From Sphagnum compactum (lineage: Eukaryota > Bryophyta > Sphagnopsida > Sphagnales): a DNA stretch of 64,000 nt. The notes under the pieces are model-generated. The model searched no databases. It was not told where the DNA came from and saw only the letters and a program-made list of their open reading frames with translations. The stretch lies in NCBI GenBank assembly GCA_965153455.1, contig OZ234504.1, forward strand, positions 10,044,001 to 10,108,000, in the 5' to 3' direction. Shown here one piece after another: positions 37,423-48,200 of this stretch. How positions within the stretch are numbered: position 1 is the first letter of the stretch; every line of letters starts with the position of its first letter. The position numbers and the translations under genes were made by a program.

Positions 37423-39360
37423 TGCCTAGGTCCAATTAAAATTTGTTGTCCAACTTGGCCTTTCACTTCGCTTCCTTCCTACCCAAAAGGTCGCAAATTT
37501 GGATCCATTAATGAACAAGCTAGATGCCTTACTAGATAGTTGTAGAAAGTGCATTAGCCTGGTGACGTCCTTGTGGGCTGCCCTAATTATAAAACTTGTA
37601 TCATCGGCATATTGATCAATCATTTGTTGCTTGTTAGATCTAGGCAGCTTAACCTTGTGGATTTATCTTGCTTTAATTCCTCCAAAGCTATAGAATTAAG
37701 GGCTTGGCCAACTATTATAAATATGTAAAGAGCTAATGGGCACCCATGGTATACCCCCCTTTTAATGGAAAAATCCTTAATGGTTTGTTCATTAACCAAG
37801 ATGCAAGTTGAAGCACCTTTGAATAAGATTTGAATCATGCTAACAAATTCATGTGGGATTCCAAGTTTTTTTCATATGTTTGAAGAAGAAATCCTAATCT
37901 ACCTTATTGTACACCTTGGAGAAATCTAGTTTCAAAAAAAGCCATTGGTTACATAGACTTCTTGGGTTAAAAATATGTTGTTTAAGATATATTTTAAAGG
38001 CAAAAATGTTGATTAGTTGTGGTTGATGATTTCCATCAATATTGGTCGAAAATAAAATTGGAAGGTTTTTGCAAATATTTTGTAAGTTACGTTGAACATC
38101 ATAGGGTGCCAATTCGATAAATGCCTTTTTTTTTCTTCCTTTTTACAATAAGGTAATCATACCTCTTGTGACCCTTAATGGGAAACGCCCATGTAAAAAA
38201 AAGTAAAAAATACGTAAGTAAAAATATATGATCAATATATTGGTTGTTGGGTAAAAAAATTAATTGTAATATAGGGTATGTAATAATCTAAAATAATTGA
38301 TTATAATTAATATAAGGTGGTTTTAATATGTATATATTAAAAAATAGATAATAATAGGGTGGTAAAAATTAGGTTGAAAAATTATTCAATATCCCCTTAA
38401 AAATGGTCGTTTGACGCACATAAATTTCGAACTTTACATTAAATGTCCCCCTGGGATAACTAGCCACATTTGGAGGAAGAATTTTGTAATTGCCCCATCA
38501 AAGCTAGGGTCTTTGCCCTTGGCCATTGCACCCAAAGTTGCAAAGAAATTCACCTTTTGACATGTGGGGTTAGCCGTGGTTTGCTTCCATTGATTAGGGA
38601 TCTTATATGTTAGGTTCCTTAATAACTCCCCTTGGCATTTCTTGGATATGTTTTGTCTACCGCCCTAGTATATAATTTGGAATAATCCTATAGTATTCAT
38701 CCAACTCTTCTTGGGTAGGAATGTTTGCTCATGTTTTAGGTTCTAATTCTGAAATCAAAGCATGAGCCTTGAGGGCCTTGATATTTGAACAAGGCAAAAA
38801 ATTCCTTATTTGTAACATGCACTTTCTTTAGCCACTCAATCGTGTTTTTACTTCTAATATGACTAAGTTTCCTATTTTCAAACACTTTTAGAACTTCAAG
38901 AGCTTCTTCCATTGATTTTTTAGCCCCAACATTTTGAGGGTTTCTTTCTAAAGCCTTTCATGCAGCCTCCAACCACTCCCTAGTTTCTTTCTCCATTCAT
39001 CTATATTTTTCCTACATGAACCTTATGTAGAAAAAATTACAAATGACCTTTTGAGGTTTGCAAAAAGAGGATGAGGTAATTGTCATTTCTTTCCACACCT
39101 TTTCCATACTTGAAATTACTTATAGGTAGCTCAAATACCTTGAGTTCATATATGCAATAGATCTTTCCTTTCCTTCTATTTGAATTTTTTAGCTTGTAAC
39201 AAAAAGAGATTGGGCAATGGTTTGACATGCCACATTCACATTTCCACCATGAGTTCCACCATTTCTTAGAACATAAAATCTATCTAATTTAACTAAGATT
39301 TTGACTCTGTCTTTTGTTTATTGTCCCAAGTCTTTGATTGATTTCAACTTGTTATGTCCC
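37423..39360 (-). mobile_element. Decayed LINE (non-LTR retrotransposon)
   Basis: Fragments read on the minus strand in the expected order. First is the endonuclease C-terminus near 39330-39190 (LVKLDRFYVLRNGG, then SNHCPISF). A linker near 38980-38790 follows (KSMEEALEVLKVFENRK). Then come reverse transcriptase motifs: FLKLDFSKVYNKVD near 37900-37940, GVYHGCPLALYIF near 37720-37750 and DQYADDTSFII near 37600-37620. These are the LINE-specific forms of motifs A, B and C. Frameshifts and stops separate the pieces, so it is inactive. The 5' end, 3' tail and target duplication were not identified. Confidence 0.88.
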
Positions 39361-42300
39361 CAATTTCTTCCATTATGTGAACCTTTTGACATATATGGAG
39401 GTTTTGAGTTAAAAGCACCACAACTCTTACAACTCATCATTAATCTTTTCAAAGACCCTACCTTTTTTCTTGGATTTTTCTAAAAGGGGGGGAGACCTGT
39501 TTGGCCATTGTTAAAGACCATATAAAATGTTGCACTCATGTGCCACTTGAAATTGTAACACTTTAATAATGTCTAAAGTGAGAAAAAAAAGTTGAAATTC
39601 ACATTTTTTTAGTCATTTAAAGGAAAGATAGAATTATCATGAGAAATTGCATGTAAGAGATGGCATCATTTGTCAACATCATGTCAAGTCTTAACATTAA
39701 TAAAAAACTTACAATTGAAGTAGATCAAGGAATGAAAATTTAAATTTTTTTCATTAGTACAAATTGTAATTGATGGGGTCATTCCATTAGGATTGCATCT
39801 TTGACATGAACTTTTAAAAGTGTTTTAGATAATTGTCTTGCCAACATGACCCATTCCACCTCCTTTAGCACATCCACAAGTTCCTAAGTTTATCACATTA
39901 TTCCAATTCATTGTTTTCTCCATCAACTTTCAAAGCAAAGGACATTATTTTTTGAATCTAAATTGTCCTTGAATGGAAAAAATGAGGAGAAATAAAAGAT
40001 TAAAATTCTTTAAAATCCAATTATTCCTATGGATTTTGAAAACAATAGACACAAAGAAATTTTTATTTTTTTTAGATTGATCTTTTTTTCACATGTGCAT
40101 TTTTTGATTTGTTTTGCATGTGCATTTTTGTCTTTCTTACATATGCAACTAATTATTAGCTGAACATGTACTTCAAACCACATTCATATCTTTTTACCTT
40201 TTTTTGGGGCAATACTTCAATTGGACATTTAACGAATAAAACATATTGTGATAAACACACATTTTTTACGATAACATTTATATTGATTCAAGCTTCTTTC
40301 AATTGACTCGAAGAAACAAACATGTAGCCATACACTCCATCTTGAAGATATATTTTTAGGAATTGGGTGAAAACACATTATATTTGGACCAATTCAGGCA
40401 CTTTCACTACATGTATAAAATATATAGACTTCCAAAGTGTGCTTGCATTTAATTTTGGGTTTCACTTTTGGTGTTTGGGCTTTATATTTTATTTTCACAA
40501 AATTAATGTTATTTAATATTATTTGAAAAAATTTAAAAGATTAAATTTAAGGATTGATGGGTATATTTCTGGTATATATGTAGTATAATAAAACATGTTT
40601 CTTGTTTTAATTTGCACTAGATATTGGTTTGAATTAGTCAACCAAAAAACATTTGAAATGAAATTTTAAAAAATGGCCATCCTCACATCTCCTATCATCT
40701 TCCATTTGAAAATGATTGTTTGTCAAAATTTTAATCTACCACACAAGTATGGTCATCGCATTTTAAAAACCATTTGTGATATGATAATTATCAAACTCTT
40801 CAAATGGTTCATAAACTTATTTTAATCATATGGAATCCACAATGTTTAATAAATACTACAAATTTCATAAATATTAAAAATCATTTCAATCATTTCTTGA
40901 ATATATTTGCATTTTTTAGTAGATTGCAATGTACATTTTTTTGGTGCAATTATTCTAACATCACATCAGATGAAATAAAAATGTGTACTTTCTTCGGCAT
41001 TAGATTTCTTTCGGTTTTGATCGACCATAACATGCAAAAAGATTGTGAAATGTTTGTATAATAATGATATGGTTGAAATTCAAACATGGTACCCTTGAAA
41101 AGCAATACAATGTGACAACCATCTTGGCCCCCTTTTAGTGTGCTTTCACCTTTCATCGTACATGCATTAAACACCACATCATCTTCATTTGCAACCACAC
41201 ATTAGACCAAATAAGCACTTGAAAAACAAGCTCCAAAACCAGCAAGCTCATCTAGCATACACGTAGAAAGCCACAAGAGTTTCCAGCAATTTCATTCATC
41301 ATCACACAATCCTCCCATGCATTCCTCACATCTTTTATTATTTATGCAACACATCATTCACTTCTCTAAATGATTAAAGAAGTTTTGAAAGATTTCCAAA
41401 AAGCAATAGAAGTTCACATTTATTAAGTATTCACTCATTAGACCTTTACTAAATCTCACACAAAGTAATGGATGAACAGTTACCCACTTTGAAGTCACAC
41501 CGGTTTTAACGTTTTGACCAATGTTGTGTGGTTGAACTCTATTTTTCAATGAAATAACAAGTTGGTAAAGGATTGGGGTATTCGAAATTAGGATTGGGGG
41601 TTCCCATAAAATCAGTTTTGACCATGAACCATGACTTTCAAAAAAATCAAAAGACCCATTAAAGGACCTACCTTGAAATACCTATTTGTTACTAGTTTTA
41701 AAATGGAAACTTATAGGTTCTTTGAAAAAATTCACCCTCTAGGTCAATAGTTATTTTATTCTGAATTTAAAAAAAAACTTGAACCAAAGGTTCTTTGATT
41801 TTTTAAATTCTTTGAACTTGAGGTTATAATATAATCAAAGAATTACCAAACATCAGTTTGGTTGTTGTCGGTGGTTTATTGATTTTGTCAAGAACCTTCA
41901 ATCCAAGTTTTTTTAAACCTTAAGAAAGTAAAAAACCTCTAATTGTGAATTTTTGGAAAATTTTCAAAATCTCAAAATTTACAATTTTGAGTCTTCAATA
42001 TTTCTATAAGCAAAAAGACTTTTGGACTTTGGGTTTTTGAAAACTTTCAAAGAATTGACCATTCTCATGGAAGAATTGATAAGGAACTAATGGTTTGGGG
42101 TAGGTTTTTTGACCTTGTTTCTTAATATTTCTAAAACCTTATTAAGGGTCAAAATTGGTTTTATAATTTTTTAGAACCTCTAATCAAGTGTAAGAACCCA
42201 TGTGAAATCTCACAAACTGTAATACACATTAAGTAACAACCCTTGATCAAAAGGGGCAATACTTATATCAATTTTTTCATTCAAAAATTATGTAACAAGT

Positions 42301-45300
42301 GTGTTGGGTATCCATAGAGGTGACATATTTGGATCACAATATGGGACAATAAGGGTATCATATGATGTAAGATGTTACATCCCCTCACCCCAATCAAACT
42401 TTGCAAGCTTGTTGTTTTGTGCCTTGCATGGTCCATGTTCTAACTTGCAAGATACATGTGCAAAACAAAAAAAACACATATATCATGTAGTTCATACTAG
42501 GATTCAAACACACCATGCAAGGAATTAAGATTAGTTATTACCACTAGCCTACTTTGTTGCTATTGAAATGAACTATGCTGAATTTTTATTTACATTTGAC
42601 TTTTCATGTTTTTTGTCAAACCTTATGAAAACTACAAAAGGAGCCGCATCCCTTTTTTCGACACCCCTTGAAAAGTTTGATGGGGGTGTATAATGTTCTC
42701 TTCATATGACCAAAATAAGTTTGGATTGATTAGTCAAAATATTTGTATTTAGAAAGTACCCATCATGTGGGAGGAAATGGAATTGGATGAGGGTCCCTAA
42801 AATGGATGTTGATGAAAACGAACAAGGAAGTTGAAAGGGAAAACGATAAGAAAGTGGACAATTGATGGATATTTCTAATGGAGTTTTTTTTTGTTTTAAT
42901 GTCTTAATGTTGGCTTGGTTTTGTGTTGTAGGTTAATGGTGATGGCAAATTTATGGCATTGGGCTTATATGTGTTATGTCTAGGCGATGGACAACTATGG
43001 GTTTTGTTTTGGAGTTCTTGAAGAACTTGTGCTATGGTGGGCTCGGTGGGGAGATTTGGTGGGAAGTTTTGGGAAAAAGGAGGGAATGCTAAGGATAAAT
43101 GATGCACTTGAATAGTGATAAGTCAAGAGCTAAGTATTTTTTCTCTTTTTGGTTTTGGAGTGTGTGAGTAGAATTAGAAATGTATGTGAAGATTTTGGAG
43201 ACGAAGGTGCTTTTAGGCTTTTTCTTTGTATTAATTATGATTGTTTGGGAAGAATGACATTGTTTGTGTGCTTGGACTAAGTGTCTTTTCACTCCCTTTC
43301 ACTTTCACTACATATTAGAGTTGAGAAATTAACTAGGTCTAATGCAGAAACATGAATAAAATGGAGATGAGGAAATTCAATAGAGAGCTTATGAACTTGT
43401 CTGAGTAACATCGATTCCACAAGCTTGGTAGGTTGGGGATGCGAATAAGAAATTTTGGGAATGTGGGAAGTGAGACTCAAAATTGGGAACTTTGAAAAGG
43501 GATCTATTTCACCACTTTTGTGACTTGGGAAAAAGGGACAATTTGTTGTGGTTATGGATGATTGGACCTTTCTTTTCTAAATTTCTTTAAGGGATTTGTT
43601 GAATCATTTAGAGCTATGGGGAGGATGAAGTTTTCAAAACTCATGCCAAAGTTATACATTAATAGTTCAAGAGTTGCAGTTCAAATAGATATGATCCACC
43701 TAGCCATGCAAAATTGAAATGTTTTCTTGCTAGATTAAACACTTTGATTAAGATTGGATAACAAAATTTGTTTTTGGCCAATTTTTCTGGAAACAAATGT
43801 GTATGAAGCAATGTCATGTGATTGAAGGTGTTATTGTAAAAGTGAGAAAATATGTAAAAGCTTTCTATTGGCCAAATATAGGGTTTGTGCAAGGTGCGAT
43901 TCAGGATTAGAAGGTTAGCATTGAAGTTATTATTTCTTGGTCTTTGTATCCTACACCCCTATGTATATCCTTTGTCTTCCATCTCTTCATTTGTGCCCTC
44001 TAGATCACTTTTTAATAATTTAATTTGTTTACTCGTTGGTGCCTTGTGATTGTGGGCCATTTCCTCACATGAAATATAGTTCTCAATACTTTTATTTTTC
44101 ATTTTAATTGTTTCTACCTCACACACAGGGTCAAGTTGTCAACAAGACAAGGAAAGAAGGCTCATGGGAACCAAGGTGTATCTTTTCCAATATAATGCGA
44201 TCTCATGAACTTTCCCCATCTATCTAACACATACAACACATCTCATCTTGCTTTAGTGGGCTTGACTCAACAATGTTCTTAAGTGTAAGGGGTCTTAATA
44301 GTGTGAAACATTCTTTGACCCTCATTTTCCCATCATTCCAAATTTCCATAACATAAAACCTAACTTTGCATAAAAAAGACGAATGAGAGTAATAATCTAA
44401 TACAAAACTTGGGGACCAACTTGAGGATGTTGTTGTTGGCAACTATGTATAAGTATTTAACGCTTGTGAGATTCTTTTCATGTAATCACTGATAGAAATA
44501 AAGAAGCATCAATGTAAAACAAGCTTTTCAAACCAGCCAAAGGTAGAACTAATATGTGAAGAGTTTGTCCAAAGATGGGCCAAAGTGGAAATGAGTCCAT
44601 GCACAAATGGAACTTGGCCCAAAGCCCATGTGGAAAGACTAGTCTGAACTAAAGCTTTTGACAAAGTTAGTCGTGGCACATAGTACCCACATCACTTTTT
44701 TTTCCTTTTATTAAAGGAAGAAGAAAAGTAAAGTGGGAGGCCAACTCAGGCCATGCCATCCTAGTAGACAAATTATGAAGATCCACAATTTTTGGCCTGC
44801 AAACAAGTGCCTTCCTTGATTGCTATGATGTCTCTTGACCATCCCCTTCTTTGCTTGAAAGTGCAGAAGGTGTGACTATAAACAAAGGGTTGAATGTTTA
44901 TTATGTACACGAAGTTCACATGATGCCTGGAATTTTTTTGCAACATATTGTGTCTGTATGTAGTCTAAGGACATTCAATTAAATGACACATTGAAAAATT
45001 TCACTTCAACATCAGTTGAATATATATGCTACTGTAATATATTGGCATCTTTGGACACATGTTTTTTTGCATCTTCTTCCTTTAACTTTTGAGATCTTTG
45101 CTTAGGGCACACACACACAAAGTTGGGGAGGAGATTCGACCAATAAAAGACATGTTGACGCAACTCCAAAGCTCACACTTACATGACTAAAATAGAGCTC
45201 ACAATTTTATGTCATAGAGGTCAATTCATGAAAACTTGGTATGGTTGCGGCCGGCTTAGGGGTTGTGAGTTTGTGGTCACGAGTCTGACCCACCTTTTGC

Positions 45301-46570
45301 TTTGAATTTTAGTATGTCGTCTTCACTCTTCACCTACCCATGTTGCTTTTTGAATGAAGTTTGCGGTCTTTTGCTTTCTTCTTAATTGAAACACAACTGG
45401 GATTTTGTTCTCCATTTCCTTGGACAGCACACAGGCGACCCTTCCTTCGTTGTCACTTCTTTTGGCTGTTCTTGTGCGGCTGACCAACTACAAAAGGCCC
45501 TACATATGCGGGTCATTCAAATATCATCATAGTGCAGGGGCAGCTTCAACACATGTACATATGTTGAATAATTTATTTGTTTTTTGATTTCATGTCAAAA
45601 AATAGAATATGCTTAACAATAAGATTTGCAGATCCTAGTTTTTTATGTTTATAGATGGGGCTTAGGAAACAATAATCAAATCATCTTGAATATGAGAAAT
45701 TATTGTTGGAGGCCAAGACATTCAGTATGGATGGAGTTCTTTTGAGCTTTGGTTTGTAGCTTTGCATGTGCAAAATTCACTTATCCCATAAAATATGGGA
45801 TGGAGGGGAGACCTATAGTCCATACCTCTTGTTCTTGGCTTAACCCTTCATTGACATTTGATCAAAATAATCCCAAATGGGAGGAGTGAACTACAGACCA
45901 TAAATGCCCACTAGTCATGTTAGGAAATATGACTTGTTGGAGTAAAAGGGAACTTCATAAGGGTGTCAATTTTTGCCCTATAGGTAACAGAAGTAATGGG
46001 GCAATGAACCATTTTAGTTCGTTCTAACATTTAACAGATAAGTCATATATACAAGTTTCTTTTAAATTTTTGTTTTGATGGCATTATAAAACGCACCCAA
46101 CCACAATAGTAAACAATTTTCAATATATTTTGGACAAAGATTTACAATTAAATGGTGTTGCTACAAGTTGATAAAATATGCTCATGTTAGTAAGGCTATG
46201 TAATAATGCTAATGGAAGGAAATGATTATCCTCATCAGCCAATTGTAACAAAATGATGTAGGTGGTACAATTCAAATGATCAATCCTTGAATATGAAGAA
46301 TGGAAGAATATAACCCTCAAACATCACAGCAGGAAAAATTGTCCCAAGTGCATGGAGGGAAGTGTAGCCATCCAATTGCTCAACAAACGTAATTGTGAAA
46401 TTCGTTTAAAAATGTAGCTCGGTCATGTTGTAGGCAACTTCAAGCTGAATCTTTGGATAAGAGAAGATTGGAATTTGGTTGAGAAATGGAAAATTCTCAT
46501 TGTTAATTTTTTGAGTGGGTGTAATTATGAGCTGCCATTAAATTTTCCAAGTTTTTCAGAAAGAATTTGA
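39361..46570. other. AT-rich intergenic DNA, no gene recognised
   Basis: Short open frames on both strands (for example minus 43480-42904) show no motif and shift frame repeatedly. A SINE candidate at 42490-42555 and a weak tRNA-like segment at about 45240-45300 are the only structured features seen. Confidence 0.55.
42430..42556 (-). mobile_element. tRNA-derived SINE candidate
   Basis: On the minus strand the sequence reads GTAGGCTAGTGGTAATAACT (A-box-like, near 42551-42532) and, about 25 bases later, GGTGTGTTTGAATCC (B-box-like, near 42514-42500). The layout is that of a tRNA-derived SINE head, similar to the candidate at 18.7 kb but from a different sequence. A run of T on the minus strand follows at about 42475. 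No cloverleaf is possible. Confidence 0.55.
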
Positions 46571-46730
46571 CTCCTTTTTGTTCTTCCTTGAATTCAAAAT
46601 TTGCATGGTAGACAGAATGCATTCATATGAGAGAGCGGTGGAAAAAGGAAAAAAAGAAGGCACTTGGATTTGGAATGAAAGACAAATGAGTGGTGAAAGT
46701 TGTCCACACAATTTAAGGCATCTTCACACT

Positions 46731-47015
46731 ATCAAAAAAATATTGATCATTTTTAAGGCACCTTGCATAGGCTTGCAACCCTTTGCTATCAAAAAAATAT
46801 TGATCATTTTTAAGGCACCTTGCATAGACTTGCAACCATTTGCTATCAAAAAAATATTGATCATTTTTAAGGCACCTTGCATAGGCTTGCAACCCTTTGC
46901 TATCAAAAAAATATTGATCATTTTTAAGGCACCTTGCATAGGCTTGCAACCCTTTGCTATCAAAAAAATATTGATCATTTTTAAGGCACCTTGCATAGGC
47001 TTGCAACCCTTTGAT
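46731..47015. repeat. 57-bp minisatellite, five near-identical copies
   Basis: Units start at 46731, 46788, 46845, 46902 and 46959, an exact 57-base period. One unit carries a few substitutions (GACTTGCAACCATTTG). Because 57 is a multiple of three and the unit lacks stops, it creates 19-residue repeats in an open frame on the plus strand (KKILIIFKAPCIGLQPFAI) and in two frames on the minus strand. A half-unit-like sequence precedes it near 46710. I read it as a repeat and not a gene. Confidence 0.95.
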
Positions 47016-47653
47016 TCCGTCGGAGATCATTTTGGTCTTCAATGCCTTTTATAAGAATTGGATCCTGTGCACGTTTCTTGACGTTACTTCTCTGCCATAA
47101 AAGGGTGAAAGGGTTGTTGTACTTAGTTAGTGTTTGTTTTAGGACTTTGTTTTTATGGAGCCTAAATGGCCATTGCCAATAGGGAGATGTAGAGAAAATG
47201 CAGATCATCCCTCGAAAAAAATAGCCCAAATCTGAGTATAAACCAAATATGAAATACAAGATTTTTAATCAACCTATTATATTTATGGCTACACACTGAA
47301 AACCAAATATAGATTCTTGGTATAGTAGCATCTTGGATCTTATAACACTTAATTAAGTGTGCAAACTTCGCACAAATGCTCAATGCAATCACATGGTTCA
47401 AATGGAAGAAATTGAGCATAGACCAAGGTACATTCATGGTTGATGCACATAGCCATGCTTGAAAATCTCAATTTCAACTATACAGATCATTTGAAGGATT
47501 GCCCACTTCTGTACATGAGAAGGCTAGCGCCGGTGGCAGAAGGGTAAATGTGATAGAACCCAAACCGAATGGTTCAAATTTTGGAAGAACTTGGCTCAAA
47601 CCTTGTACCCGGAGAACCATCACAGAAATTTTAAGATGTCAGAACTGGATCGG

Positions 47654-47732
47654 AGGTTTAGGTTTAGGTTTAGGGTTTAGGTTTCGGAGAGAACCTAAAC
47701 TTAAACCCTAAACCCTAAACCCTAAACCTAAA
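47654..47732. repeat. Interstitial telomere-like repeats, head-to-head
   Basis: The left part (47654-47683) is made of TTTAGG/TTTAGGG units and the right part (47692-47730) of CCCTAAA units, separated by about 10 bases (CGGAGAGAAC). G-rich repeats running into C-rich repeats on one strand is the orientation expected of an end-to-end telomere fusion. It can also fold as a hairpin. The array is short and partly degenerate. Confidence 0.85.
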
Positions 47733-47948
47733 ATATAATCTTCAAAAAGTCCTCTAAAAGAAATCAAAGTCGTTCAAGATATTATAACTTTATAACTAAT
47801 CTCAACACACAAGCCAAATATCATGTTTCAAAAATCCTCATCTAAAAATAGACCTATTATTGTTACTTAGGGGCCAAAATGCCTTAAGCTACTATATTCT
47901 ATAATGAATCTAAACACGATATCCTTGCCTTGTTAGGCAAGGCCAATA
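47731..47948 (+). repeat. Dispersed ~220-bp repeat with terminal hairpin, copy 2
   Basis: It is homologous to 14606-14826. Its left edge coincides with the end of the telomere-like tract. The terminal stem CCTTGCC/GGCAAGG is intact at 47923-47942 with a different loop (TTGTTA in place of TCGGTA). Confidence 0.85.
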
Positions 47949-47989
47949 AATCCAGCCTTCCAAGCAGTTGGTTTTTTTCCAAATTTCTG

Positions 47990-48200
47990 CTCCTTTGCGA
48001 ACAACCATAAGAACATCTAGCCAAATTTGGCTACAAACAAAGTATTAAAGTTGAAGAAACTAAGGATCCTCCTATGTTTTTGTTTCAGGCTGAGATAGAA
48101 TCCTGGCTATCCAGGTCAAGAATATATCTAAATATGGCGAATTATTTAATAGAATAAAAGAATCTTGTGATGGCAAATTTTGATCTTTGTTGCAATGGTG
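47990..48200 (+). repeat. Dispersed CCAAATTTGG-core repeat, copy D
   Basis: It contains CATCTAGCCAAATTTGGCTA and, about 90 bases on, a TCTAAATATGGCGAATT block followed by AGAATCTTGTGATGG. The same blocks in the same order occur at 59655-59850, so the two are diverged copies of one element. Confidence 0.6.

Noticed and set aside
45240-45300. Third tRNA-derived SINE (GGTCACGAGTCTGACCC as B box)
   Set aside because: The B-box-like word is plausible but the A box is unclear and no second copy was seen in the window.
46578-47054. 158-codon repeat-protein ORF and its antisense partners as real genes
   Set aside because: The open frames come from a 57-base tandem repeat lacking stops. There are no unique flanking domains, splice context or codon signal.
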